Below are positions 1-11,300 of a stretch of 64,000 bases of DNA, one piece after another; position 1 is the first letter of the stretch, and each line of letters starts with the position of its first letter. The stretch spans positions 36,445,712 through 36,509,711 of the forward strand of contig NC_030679.2 in the NCBI RefSeq assembly GCF_000004195.4, written 5' to 3'. This DNA is from Xenopus tropicalis (lineage: Eukaryota > Chordata > Amphibia > Anura > Pipidae). A program made the translations under genes and the position numbers. The notes beneath the pieces were generated by a model, which saw only the letters and a list, made by a program, of their open reading frames with translations, had not been told where the DNA came from and did not search any database.

Positions 1-667
1 TCCCCGACACTTGGACCCCTCTCACCAACTTTCCCACCCCAGCTGCAACCCAAACAGACATTTAAACATCTGCCAACATGTTCTACCTGCCCAGTCCCCT
101 GTACAGACATGGCACTTGTGATCATTTTCTGCTTAAAGGAGAACTAAAGTCTAACTAAAGAAGTAGACAGAAATGTTGTACATTATGTTTTGGGCTTCTG
201 TACCAGCCCAGGGCCCCCCATAGCCTTTTAGCAGGGAAGATCTGTCCCACCCCCCCCCCACCCCCAATGAGGCCCCAGTAGCTCCCCATCTTCTTTTCTG
301 CTGATTCCCTGCACATACTCTGTGTTGCTGTCACTTACCTGAGCTTAGGGACCCACTCACAATATACTGTATACAATCCCAACTCGCTTAATTCACATGT
401 CCCATTTATTCATTAAAAACCCTAAATGCCCTGAACTATCCTTTTAGTTCCTACACGGTGACCCAGCCAGTGGGCAGTTAACCCGTACTATGTTATAAAA
501 CATCCTATGCTTAGCAACTCTGCAAGTGTTCATTTTTTTATTTTTATAGTTTTCAAATGTATTTTCTTTCTCTTTTGGAAGTTCATTGGAAGGTGAACTG
601 CCCCTTTAAGGGCCACCAAGTGAAGCTACATGTCCCATCCAACACAAAAACCCATAAGTTTACTTAC
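1..667 (-). other. pdlim4: pdlim4 intron, 3' side of LIM exon (partial)
   Basis: Intron sequence following the 668-788 exon on the minus strand; it continues beyond the left edge. The donor site is GTAAGTA, read on the minus strand from 667 down. I searched for the rest of the LIM domain (His/Cys-rich zinc-finger codons) and saw none. Short MITE-like termini occur near 133-160 (AAAGGAGAACTAAAG) and 590-611 (GGTGAACTGCCCCTTTAA). Nothing else is recognisable. Confidence 0.75.
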
Positions 668-788
668 ACAATGCCATTCCCACATCTGGTGCACTGAGGG
701 AGCATCTGCAGGCCAGGCAAGGGGCTGCTCAGTTTAGACACTGGTGATTTTATGTTTCTGGAGCTGGGCGGCCTTTCCGGCTTTTCAC
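668..788 (-). CDS. pdlim4: pdlim4 exon: pre-LIM linker and start of LIM domain
   Basis: A 121-bp internal coding exon. Acceptor CTCTTGGCAG and donor GT|GTAAGTA are both strong. The minus-strand reading is GEKPERPPSSRNIKSPVSKL, then SSPLPGLQMLPQCTRCGNGIV. This matches the human PDLIM4 segment just before and into its LIM domain (LSGLQGLPECTRCGHGIVG, from memory). Cys-x2-Cys in QCTRCG supplies the first two zinc ligands; the rest of the LIM domain is off the left edge. It joins the previous exon in phase 1 (G|GT = Gly) and leaves in phase 2. In known family members the LIM domain mediates protein contacts, for example with zyxin/TRIP6-type partners, and the protein is an actin-stress-fibre adaptor. 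The gene is partial in this window. PDLIM1 and PDLIM3 fit less well here. Confidence 0.93.
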
Positions 789-1612
789 CTGCCAAGAGAA
801 AGTTTGTGTAGTGTGAATGCGGCTCCAAACACTTGCATGCTGCCTGATGCTGATTAAATCATTGCTCGTCACCTCCATCCCTGACAGACTGGTGGCGGTG
901 GGAGAGGAAGATTTACAGACGAAAGTGACAGAAAGCTGGAAATCTTGCCGATTAGATCACAAGGCCAGGCCTGTTACTTTCAGTAACCCAAAACCGGAGA
1001 GCAGGGCCTTGGCTTAGGGAAGACCCACAGGGGGTGCGTTGTGATGGATGAGCATGGGGGGACTGCAGCAGGAGGCTTTATACAGAGTGTTAGCGAAGGG
1101 GTTGAGTGCTCCCCAGTTCTGCGGCGCTACTCTAATGCTCTATAGTATCTGCGGCCGAGCCAAGATGCACAAAGCATTCTTTTGGTGGAGGATAACGCAT
1201 GCGCTGCTGCACCCAAGAGATGAGAGATAAGGAATGGCCCCACATTTTGCATGACAATGCATGCGTTATTCCATGTCAGACTTTGATGAATAAGCACTGT
1301 TAATACTTGTAATATCACTAATGGTTTCTGGGTAATGTACAGATCTGGATTGGGATTCAGAAAGGGCCCTGGCATTTCAAGTGCACAGAGGCCAAACAGC
1401 CCCCACCAGCCCACTACATAGGAACTGTCTATAGAATCTTACAGCAACCCCTCTGGCATTTGCTACAATTCACAGGTTGCCAATCCGGGCCTAGCCATGT
1501 GCACAAATCATGTCTGATAAAGCAATGTTTTCCTACATGTGTAGCTCTGTTGTGAGCTACAAGGGCCCAGAACAAAAACTGGTCATAAACTTTGACAACC
1601 ACTGGTCTAAGG

Positions 1613-1764
1613 CATAATATAATAAAAGTGCACAGTTTGCCAAGGTCTAGTAACCCATAGCAACCAAGATTTGCTTTCAAACAACTGATCACTTAATGCT
1701 ACCTGCTGATTGGCTGCTACGAGTTACCAGACCAGTGGCAAACATTGCACCTTTTAATACATAA
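1613..1764. mobile_element. MITE (TAATAAAAGG...CCTTTTA family)
   Basis: Short non-autonomous element. Imperfect terminal inverted repeats TAATATAATAAAAGTGCA and TGCACCTTTTAATACATAA flank a core with CATAGCAACCAAG and CTGATTGGCTGCTACGAG. The same core occurs at 21222-21330, 49528-49675 and 55619-55753, which shows it is a repeat family. No coding capacity. Superfamily not assigned. Confidence 0.65.
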
Positions 1765-4312
1765 CCACTGGCAGAATACTGCAATGCAATTAAACCTCTT
1801 GTCTTCCATGGTACAACTGGTAACACAAGCCACTTGCCTTGTTTTTCACACTTTCTGTGAGCCGATGTAACCCCATACCTCTTTAGTCTACTTCATGCTA
1901 TTGTTGATCTATGCAGATGGTTTATTTTACCCTGAAAGTTAAAGTCAATGGCATGTGTGGCTGGCACGTAAATAACAGGCTGTGCTGGATTAGCTGGTAC
2001 CTTAAGGAATCCTGAATACAAAGGGAATCATACATAATAACATGAGCACTTACTCTATGCACAGCAGTTTTATGGGTGAATAGAAGGACAAATCTAAAGG
2101 TTCAGGTCAAGTATTTATATTTACTGAATAATTGTTGGGGTGTTAAAGAAGCCCAGCAGGTGGCACAGCCTAGGGTCCCTGGCCAATGGCCATCATCATG
2201 CAGCTCTCCAGCTGCCAGGAACTACAGGTCCCAGAATCCCCTAATAGCTGGGACACACCTTCCCTTTACATTTGGATACATGCAGCTTTGTTTCGATCAC
2301 TATCATCTACTTCACAAGGTTTTGCAAGTTACAATTGATATTATAAAATTGCATAATATAAGGTGAACATGTAAGTACAGCCAAAGTGCAGAAAAATACA
2401 GAAAGAAGTCAGTTATTAATCCTGGTAAACAGCCTATTGGTTTTGTTTGTGCTGCTGTAAGGGCACATAACAGCCGTGGGTCAGAAGGCAGACAGATAAT
2501 TAGATACAGACGTAGATTCCATACAGTAATGTTAGGCTACTGAGCCTAAAGCCAAGGTGGAGTAGATAAGTGGACGTTGGGATCTCCTGCAGATAAACAA
2601 GGCCACATCTGGAGTTGTATGTGTTGTTTAGAAAAGGCAAATGGCACGGAGACATTCTGGGATGCCATCAGTGATGTCCACATGTTTAGTCTGTAAGGGA
2701 AGAATAGACATAGCCTGTTCCACGCCACAGAGAAGGACAGCAGGGTAATGACCCATAGCAATCAAATAAGCAGCAGCTTTTACTGAATTGGTGCAGTTAT
2801 GCTTGCTATGCACATTGGCTCCAATGAAGTACAGGGCAGGCATCTGCTAATAGAAATGTCTGGGGCAAATATTCACCTGGGGCCAACCAGAAGACCAGAA
2901 TAAAGGCACCACCTCACCGGCCACACTACTCTGCAGCTCATTATTATGTCCCAGTGGATTCCTATGTAGCTTATTTCTCAGTTGCAGTGATATTTTAGAA
3001 CAATCAGGTCCATGATGGGTCTTTGAATGATAAAACCCCAACATGTAAGCATGGGCTGAACCTCCTGGGAAGCCAATTCTGCAAAACCCTGATATACTGA
3101 CCACTAAATTACTTTTTTGTGTAGGTTGGATGAGCTGTATATGTGTGTCATACAATTAGGTAAATATAAAGTGGATTTGGTTTATCTCATCATATTTTAC
3201 AGTTTGTTTTCATCTGCACTGCCAGGCAGCAGAGCTGGGATGTGAACAATTTCTTACCCAGTGGATCCGTGGTCCTTGTGTTTTATGCACCACTAAAGTA
3301 AAGACATTAGCCCCTAAAGTGATGTCAGTATTACATGCTGGAGAGAAAAGTTCCCATAATGCACATGTACATTTGCGCAGAGATGCAAATACAGAACGTG
3401 ATGAAAGTATCCTTATAATAAATGTGAATACACAGTCACGTGCTACGAAGGAAAAGAATGAAAAATTCCCTATTGTAAATGTTTATTTTCACGGCCATGG
3501 CATGTGTTTAACTCAAATAATACATTTGCTTACAGGCTGTAATTTAGGCTTTTGCTGCTTTGCCAATTAGGAAGCCTATCAGCCTGAATAATAGATTATA
3601 ACAGGTACACGCCTGAAGCTCTTTCCAAACAAAGGCAGCATTTCTCGTTGTTATATATATACTACCAGAAACCTATTAATGATTTTACAAGGCATGGAGA
3701 TGAGTTCTTGATTGCTAGTTATAGAGGTTTGTATATATTTTATCTGCTTAAGCCTTGAGTCTCTAATATAAACAGGAATGGGCTGTAAAGGAGGAGGAAA
3801 GTGGCCTTGGGTGTGTTCTCCGGCAGACGCCTTATTACTATTAGGAATAGGACTTCACAGGAAACCCTGAGCGTATCTGGATTCCCTTTTCATAGGAAAG
3901 TCCCCAATAACGTACTTTTAGGTTTTCGTTTTGTAAGTGTTTGTATCGTGTCATCAAGGACAATTCAGATGTTTGTCTGAATCTGAGTGTTCAGTTACTG
4001 TATCTGTTATTGAGCTGCTGCATTAGGTTAATGGCACACAGGGCAATTTGTTGCTTTCATGCAGGTGATAAAACACCCACAAGTGTCCTTCCATATAGGC
4101 TATGCTGTTAATCATTCTTCCCTGCCAGAGCAATTGTCATTGAGGTGATTAGCGTTTGAAAGTGAGTTACTGGTCATTTTTAAGCAATAATCACATGACC
4201 CACAAATACCAGCAGGGCCTATGGAAAGGTATTTGCAGTGTGGCGTTCTGTTGCCCACGCATGAGTGACAAATGGCAGAGGTGACACATTGCACCATGTA
4301 TCATTACCCTAA

Positions 4313-4398
4313 GGCTAATGACAGACAGGCATATATTTTCAGCAAGCGTATTTCAGCTTGCCAAAAATATACGCCATACACCTGATCTGACATTAGCC
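4313..4398. mobile_element. Short palindromic MITE, GGCTAATG termini
   Basis: An 86-bp inverted-repeat element: GGCTAATGACAGAC at the left and TCTGACATTAGCC at the right, with inner complementary ATATATTTTCAGCAAGC and GCTTGCCAAAAATATA. The flanks are TAA and TTA, compatible with a three-base TWA target as in PIF/Harbinger elements. It resembles the element at 15726-15885. Confidence 0.6.
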
Positions 4399-6631
4399 TT
4401 AGGCCAAAAAACAATGTTGCTATACAGGAAAACCTATGGCATTATCTGACCATTTAACCATAGCAGTTTTACATGCAGCATTTGTAGTCCAACCTGGGTT
4501 TCCGGATAAGGGGTCTGATACCTGTACTGTATGTCTGAGAAAGGGATTGGACTCAGTGTTCTCAATACACAGTTATAGTCAATCTCGAACTGTCACTCAA
4601 TCTCTGTCCCTCTTTTGGGAACCAATCTTTCTACTTTCATTGAGCAACTAAAAGTTAATTAGTTGCTATGCATTATGAGACCATGGTTACTGCAAAATCT
4701 TTTATATTTGCAAGTGCTATTGGTTTTAGATTGCAATCTCTTATAATCAGGTCCTTCACCCATTGGTGATTTGGTTTAGATGTCCTTGTGTCAGTCTGGT
4801 CTGTCTCAGGTCCTAGATCTCTGCATTGTTTCTGCAACTTTCCCCAAAATCCCTCTGCTCCAGTCTCCTTTTTGCTCTAATTAGCATCACTGCCTGCCCT
4901 TTGTAAGCTCCGACAGAGACAAAGAAATAACTTATATGTGAGACCCACTGTTTTATTGTTTTTACCCCAGTATCTCCATAGCATTTCTAAAATCTAAATA
5001 TTTGTTTTAGGTCAGAGGTTTTGACCAGTTACCCACCATAAATCATACAGTCTATGGCACTGGCTATCACAGAACCCTGCTGTGCCACCTTCCACTTGAA
5101 CCAGAACACACATAAAGGGTCATACTTTTTAGCTACACTGGCACTTATGTGAGTGATGAACAATTTGTGTAATAAGGAATACTAGTCTAATTCTTTATAG
5201 ATAACTGCTAGGAGGTTATTATGCAGTAAAATCAATTAAACTTTGCCCCAGTCCAATAACCCATGGCAACCATATGTGTATTTGATAACTGCTGCTTGGT
5301 TGCTAAGGGCTGACAGACCTTTGTCTTACAACGTGAGGTACCATAAAAGCTGCAGCGCATCCGGTATGTATTCTGCCTGCTATACTGTGCCCTGACACTA
5401 CTCATGACATTCAGGTGAGAGGCTCACTAGGAAACCTACCATCTGCAGATGTTTACACTTATTTATGTAGTCTGTAAATGAGCCAGGCACGTTGAAGAGT
5501 TAATCAGTTTGTGAAGAAGGACAAGAAAAGAATCTCAATAAAGTCTGAAAATGCAAAAGAAAAATTCCACTAATGCTGAAACTAGATAGGAACACTAGGA
5601 TTAAAGGCATTGTTCAGATGCTATACAATAAACTGGAAACATAAACCGCCACTAACAGCTTGCAATCACGCACATAAGCTACTTAGAGAATGTGCTGCCA
5701 CGGCATTATTCTATTGTGTGAGAAACAACCATTCTTAGGAGTTTAGAGGGTTTATATTAATGGCACTTGCACTTATTACACATTTCATTTAACACACTGC
5801 CAATTATTATTAATAGTTCCTTACATACACCAGCACCTTACAAGTACCTTATGTACTAGTAAATATGTGTCCTAATACATGTATAATAAAACTTACCTTA
5901 CATATCATGCCTTACTGGGATGTAGAGGGTCCCAAAAATGTAATGAAATGGCAGAATTTAAAAGCCAATTTGAATAAGATAAATACAAAAGCTTACTTGC
6001 TGTGCTGAATACCCCTGGAACTATGTTATGCCATTAATAATAATATCATAAAACCCCTTTGAGTAAAAAGTGCCTGAATTCAAAGTGTCTGAAATGGAAT
6101 TGTATAGGGGTGAAACTCACTATACTCAATATGCTTGCTAGTATATTTTATATAGCAGAACGCATGTGGCATGTGGCATGTGGCAGTTGAGATATACATT
6201 CACTAGCATAGAACATAACAAATGCCGCAAAGGTGCCCACAGGCCTGTGTGCTGCCAACAAGTTAGATCACTGGGCCTTTCTGTTGAGATATCCGTTAGC
6301 TGCAAGTACTGTTCTCTTTCATTTAAAAGCTGCAAGAGGATTGTGTTTAATGCCGATAAGAGGATTTTTTCTTTACTGCATGGTTGAAGGAAAGCCAATT
6401 TTATACAATACCTCTCTAAAGTGTAGCGATAACATGCAGTAATTGAAAGCCACGTATCAGTGTCCAACTGGGCCACTGGGCCAACCACTAGTCAGCCATA
6501 AAAATGTTCCCGTTATTGGAAGAAAAAATTGTCATCCCTATGTGTAGGTGATACATTGTTCATTGTTTGGAGCTGATGTATTTCTAAGTACTACATAATA
6601 CATAAGCCAGCGAAGGGAAGATTGGAAATAC

Positions 6632-6789
6632 CATTCTCTCCGGCTTCCAACATGTCCTGCAAGTACTTGAACGATCCAGACTGCTTGGGTTGTGACACAG
6701 GCTCTACGTAATCCTGAAGCATCTTGTACACATCTGATTCCGTATCTATCCCATTCTTGCTTTTTGGGACTGATCTGAAGGGATCAACA
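6632..6789 (-). CDS. pdlim4: pdlim4 exon: conserved pre-LIM block (EVYKML...QSGSFKYLQ)
   Basis: A 158-bp internal exon. Acceptor TTCTTTTCATTAG; donor G|GTATTTCC. Reading: VDPFRSVPKSKNGIDTESDV, then YKMLQDYVEPVSQPKQSGSF, then KYLQDMLEAGEN. The ALP subfamily shares a block SEVYKML...PKQSxSF.xLQ...LE before the LIM domain. The form QSGSFKYLQDMLEAGE fits PDLIM4 (QSGSFRYLQGMLEAGE, from memory) better than PDLIM1 (QSTSFLVLQEILE) or PDLIM3 (QSGSFRVLQGMVD). It joins the upstream exon in phase 2 (AG|T = Ser) and the downstream exon in phase 1. A second AG 15 bases inside (CCCTTCAG) could give a 5-residue-shorter in-frame variant. I prefer the outer acceptor because the residues between the two (VDPFR) align with human PDLIM4 (ADPAR). 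Confidence 0.95.
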
Positions 6790-7599
6790 CTAATGAAAAG
6801 AACAAACCAGATTAGTGTAAACAGATTAATATGGCTGCAATATTGTCTTAAAAAATCCTTTTCATCTCAGAATGTGAAAAAAAATGATGAAAAGGCAGTT
6901 ATATGTTTCTCCCACCCCCAGTCCAGCAAAAGTGCCCTAAAGTAGACTGCAATCTACCAGTAAGTCCCGCAACCCAACACTGCCCACATACAGCTCCATG
7001 TTGCTAAAGGTATGGCACTACTGGTTTAGTGTATTTTTAGAATAGCAATGGTTCTCTTTTATTTAAGGAAAGTAAATCTTTCCTCTGTTTATTGTCTCTT
7101 GGCCTGGAAAAGAACCTGCTAAATTGCTGTTATGGGCAGGTTATACCATGTCTGCATTTCTTTACATGCACAGTATAAGATATTTAATTGTCTCGCTTTT
7201 TTTTGAATGTGTTTCAATAAACTTTGTTAAAAGAAAATGAAACACATATGCATAGCGAGAAACAGAATAAAACTGCTTGCACTACACCTTCTGTATACAG
7301 TATACCTTATCTGCAAATATGACTCCATTACTGAAGTTATATTTATTTCTATTGGAGTAAAACAGCTGTGCTTAATGCTGTTTAGCCTAAACATTCTGTA
7401 GATTCCTTGTCACTGTTCTAATAGAGAATTCTTTCATTTTCCTGTGCCCTGGGAGAGATTTATCTGCCATCGCTGACCCTTTTACAGCAGATTTACATTC
7501 ACTTTGCTGTTCAATAAAACATGCTGGGATGGGTTATTCTGCAGCTAAAGCCATATTTATCTGCATATTTCTGTTTGTTTTACTGTGGGCTGCCAAATT

Positions 7600-8150
7600 G
7601 GCTGATATATAACTGGAAAAGTAACATTTTCTCCACAGATTTAGACTTAAATAAAATAGAACCCTCTATTCCATAGCATGAATCAATTAAGAAAAAATTA
7701 ACTAAATAATTGCTTAGACATGAGAATATGGCAGGGTAGCAAGGAGAAAGCCACTGCTCTCCCAGTTTGCTAAAGATCATGTGGGAAAACCAGAAGGATA
7801 CTGGAAGAATGTTTTGTGGATGGCTGAAGCCAAAATAGAACATTTTGGCTTAAATGAGTGTTGTGGTTTGGACCTATTTTGCGGCATCTGGGCCTGAATG
7901 GCATGCCATCATCGATGGAACAATGAATTCTGAACTATACCAGAAAATTCTAAAGGAAGATGTCAATACATCTGTCAGTGAACTGAATCTCAAGAGACAG
8001 AGGTTCATGCAGTAAGACAATGATTCTAAGCACACAAGTGATTCTACCAAAGAATGGTTAAAGAAGAATAAAGTGAAAGTCAAGTCAAAGTCCTGACCAT
8101 AAACAAACCAAATACATAGAATAACTGCAATGGCCCTATGAAAGCCTTCT
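7600..8150 (+). pseudogene. Tc1/mariner-like transposase relic
   Basis: Plus-strand remnants of a Tc1-like transposase lie in several frames. Around 7765-7855 the reading KDHVGKPEGYWKNVLW followed by AKIEHFG resembles the family segment before the second catalytic Asp (VLWSDETKIELFG). At about 8004-8100 DNDSKHTSDSTKEWLKKNK resembles the QDNDPKHT...EWL segment around the conserved catalytic region. Stops and frame changes between the pieces make it non-functional, and in the first piece the SDE of the family consensus is replaced by MAE. Terminal repeats were not identified, so the edges are approximate. Confidence 0.75.
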
Positions 8151-8180
8151 TTGTGCCTTAATATAATCAATATATATACA

Positions 8181-8181
<1 letters not shown>

Positions 8182-8230
<49 letters not shown>

Positions 8231-8231
8231 T
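8182..8231. repeat. (TA)n followed by (GA)n microsatellite
   Basis: About 19 TA dinucleotides at 8182-8219 run directly into GAGAGAGAGAG (8219-8230). A simple repeat, likely length-polymorphic, in the pdlim4 intron. Confidence 0.95.
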
Positions 8232-8279
8232 ACACTATAGGATATACTATTACTGAACCTTGCACTATATACTGTATAT

Positions 8280-8587
8280 CAGGGGTCCTCAACCTTTCTT
8301 ACTCGCGAGCCACAGTCAAATGTAAAAAGACTTGAAGAGCAACACAAGCATCATAAAAGTTCATGGAGGTGCCAAATAAGGGCTAAGATTGGCTATGAGG
8401 CAGCTTCTATGCACACTGACAGCTTACAGGAGGCTTTATTTGGTAGTAAATCTTGTTTTTATTCAACCAAAACTTGCCCCCAAGTCAGGAATTCAAAAAT
8501 AACTACCTGGTTTGGGGGCACTGAGAGCAACATCCAAGGGGTTGGTGAGCAACATGTTGCCCCCGAGCCACTGGTTGGCGATCACGG
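8280..8587 (+). mobile_element. hAT non-autonomous element, 308 bp, with 8-bp target duplication
   Basis: Starts CAGGGGTCCTCAACC and ends GGTTGGCGATCACGG, an imperfect terminal inverted repeat of the hAT type. The 8-bp flanks CTGTATAT (8272-8279 and 8588-8595) are identical and act as the target-site duplication, the hallmark of hAT insertions. A second 308-bp copy of the same family is at 18669-18976. No transposase is encoded. Confidence 0.9.
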
Positions 8588-8755
8588 CTGTATATAAAAA
8601 TTATGTTACAATCTTATAAGCATTGGGCAAAATAATAAACCATATAATGAACCATATATCCTCTAATCATATATACTTAATAAGAGTCTTTTACAGGTAA
8701 AACATTCTTTAAAACAAGTTATTCCCTCAGAATGACAGGAGATGCTACTACATAC

Positions 8756-8946
8756 CTCTGCGGGGAAGAGAGATTGATTCTTGCCATATGTGATGACAAG
8801 TTTGCTTCTATGTTGTTGTTGTTTGTGTAGAGCTTTGAAGGGTTGTTGTACTGTTGAAGTGGTATTTGTCGGCTGTCACTTGGGCTACCCCGAGGAGATA
8901 CCGGTGCTGATCTCCGAGTCTGGGTGATTTCTGTAGGGAAGATATC
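8756..8946 (-). CDS. pdlim4: pdlim4 exon: linker with ZM-like motif
   Basis: A 191-bp internal exon. Acceptor is a T-rich tract ending TTTTTTAG; donor CAGAG|GTATGTAG. Reading: DIFPTEITQTRRSAPVSPRG, SPSDSRQIPLQQYNNPSKLY, TNNNNIEANLSSHMARINLS, SPQ. The start follows the upstream exon in phase 0; the exon ends in phase 2. QQYNNPSKLYTNNNNIEANL closely resembles the ZM (ZASP-like) motif of PDLIM1/CLP36 (QYNNPAGLYSSENI, from memory). In that family the ZM region binds alpha-actinin rod repeats and helps place the protein on actin bundles. The Ser/Pro/Arg-rich part before it is probably disordered. Position and the downstream SVDP match human PDLIM4, where this motif looks degenerate. Confidence 0.93.
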
Positions 8947-10589
8947 CTAAAAAACAAAACAAAAAAGTCAGAAAAACTGTATTAAAGGGGGTGTTCACAT
9001 GTGAATTATTACATTTTTGTGCTGCATCTTTCAGCCAAGACTTAAGAATGACTTAAAACTTGAAAATATACCCTGTATCCAATGGTGAGCATGAAATTAT
9101 CATATGCGGTGCTGACTGATGACCAGCAAATCATATCACATCTTTCTGGATGGACCAGAGGGAACGTTTTTGGACTATGAAACATAGAAAGAAATTGCCA
9201 GTGCCACATTCTGGAGGTGACCAGCTGCTAAAAACTATAAAAAGCCATTATTTGTACACAAAAAAAAGAAAGATTGCAAATGCTCAGTTCAGTCTGGAAC
9301 ATTTTAGGGGGTGGGGGTGAGCCCTATGATTATTTCCAAACTGCAAATCGTTTATCTTTATAAATATACTTGTCAATTAGGCCATATAAATTCAGCAATG
9401 GACAGCTGCAGAACAAAATGTTAAATTACCAATGCACAATTTTTATGCCAGTGCATCACACATCAATGTTTCCATGATGGCAGGACCACTTCAGCAACAC
9501 AAAGTCATTTTATGCAAGTATTACACAGATGTTCTGTATCTTTACTTCTATTGTTATTTAAGTTTCAACAACAAATAACATCCAACAAGAGCCGGCACAA
9601 GTGCTCATCATCAACTTTAGTGCAAATTTCTAGGGGTGATTTTGGGCACCTTGGCAAAGTGTTTTTAGGCTACTCAAAAGCATCACTCAAAGCATCCAAA
9701 ATTTTCCTTATTCTTCATACTGGCTCTCACATTATTCATACTGTCTTTATACTGGCTCTCTACATTAAATCCTGCTATGCATCCCTTTCTGTTTGCCAAC
9801 AACAGCAAAAAAAAGAGAAATATGATTCTGACCAGTGTTTTAAAAAATCTTGCAAGAATGGATACTGAAAGCCTGCTTGTCCTTTTTTGGTTTCCTTTCT
9901 GTGGGACTGACAAAGGCTCCTATTATTAGCTGTTATATTGTGCAGAAGAAAATATCAAGAGGCTACCAAGGCAGACATGAAACATTTGCTCCTAAAGAGC
10001 TTGTGGAGGCGGAGGTTCATCATTATGCAGCTATTTTCTAAACATAAAAGAGACGTGTTTTTTCCCTCTAGTTGTTGGGTGATTTTTCCATTAGTCAGAA
10101 ATATCTGGTGCCGGGACCTTCAGCCTTTGACTATCCAGCTGTTACTGAGCCATGAAACCAAGCTTCCACAGACAGCTGAGCAGGAAAATTCAGCAGCTGG
10201 GGAAAATCCCTTCTCCTTGGTCCACATACAATTATTGTTATCTTTATAGAGATCTGTGCTCTTCTCCAACCTTGTGTTACTGAGGGGTCACGGCAATATA
10301 ATGTTCCTGTTGCAATGTATACTTTCTGTAATTAAGTGCTAAATGATATAGGTATTGTATAGGTACATGGTGCAAATATGGCTAGGTTAATATTTTTTTA
10401 TGCTGGGCCTGAACAGGGCATGGGCCCATCGATACTCTAGTATGTCAGTCTGATCGTACAGCACGAATACACACACACATACATACACATATTAATTAAC
10501 TGGGGTCACTTTCAATGTAATGGAGTGTTAAAGGGTCACTCTGTAGTTGCCTAATGAAAAACTTTAGAGTTTCAATTATACTTCTTTCG

Positions 10590-11300
10590 CCCTAGAGCCA
10601 TACAACAAAGTGTTAGCTTCAGCATTCCCAAACTGGTCAACCTTTCTTCATAATTGCAACTTTCCATATATTTAGCCATTCTTCTTTAGACAATCTCTGT
10701 AGGCCCATCCTGCTGCAGTGTATTGCTTGCTACGGCTATGTTTTCTTGCCCACAAATACACCAATGTACTTTTACATTAAGGATTTGCTTAGTTTAATCC
10801 CATTAAGTGAATAAGTGGTTTGCATAGTTTTATATTCCATGTTTCCAACCCAGGATCTTATCTGCCACGTAGATCCCCTGCAACAACAACTCATTCTGCA
10901 TGTAATTACCAACCACAGATGCATTGATTACAATGGCCACCTCATGTCATTAACAAAAAATAAATTAGACCCAATATTGAACCCTACAGCACACCACTAA
11001 AAACCCTAGTCTAACTAAAAAATGCACAATTGACAACAACATTACCAAGACCAACAGACAGTAGTTCAGAAAGCATGTGTTTATGTGGCACCGACTCACT
11101 TTGGCAAAATCCAAGTAAATCTACTGCAAACCCACTCTCTAAGTACCTACTTAATACATCAAAAAGTCAATTTTTTTGACTTGATCTGTCCTTTACAGAA
11201 CCAGGCTGATCCCTAATTTTTCTGAACACAATCTTAAATGTGATTCTTTAACAAACTGTCAAATAACTACAGATATCAAACAGGCCTATAATTACTAAAT
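10590..11300 (-). mobile_element. Old CR1-type LINE relic
   Basis: Sequence on the minus strand parallels the CR1 copy at 29.3-32.4 kb. Plus-strand GACCCAATATTGAACCCTAC with ACACCAC (about 10969-11000) corresponds to the reverse transcriptase segment around PCGTPL-type codons in the opposite strand. TTTGGCAAAATCCAAGTAAA at about 11101-11120 matches the LDFAKA region. CTGGTCAACCTTTCTTCATA at about 10632 matches the 3' region. Heavily diverged and full of stops. Edges approximate. Confidence 0.7.

Larger units (their letters stand above)
789..6631 (-). other. pdlim4: pdlim4 intron, 5.8 kb
   Basis: Intron between the 6632-6789 and 668-788 exons. It holds a MITE at 1613-1764, a short palindromic element at 4313-4398, a fragment at about 4490-4535 of the GGATAAGGGGTCT...ACCTGTAC repeat also found at 50.3 kb, and a decayed MITE at about 5216-5335 that resembles the one at 1613 (CCATGGCAACC...TTGGTTGCTAAGGG). 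Another repeat remnant at about 2155-2265 contains CTACAGGTCCCAGAATCCCC. No further exon seen. Confidence 0.8.
6790..8755 (-). other. pdlim4: pdlim4 intron, 2.0 kb
   Basis: The shortest intron in the window. It contains a Tc1/mariner-like transposase relic (about 7600-8150), a TA/GA microsatellite (8182-8231) and a 308-bp hAT element (8280-8587). The remainder is A/T-rich with no recognisable feature. Confidence 0.8.

Noticed and set aside
6632..6774. Alternative acceptor 15 bases inside the pre-LIM exon as the main site
   Set aside because: The outer site has a longer pyrimidine tract, and the extra residues VDPFR align with human PDLIM4. The inner site may be a minor variant.
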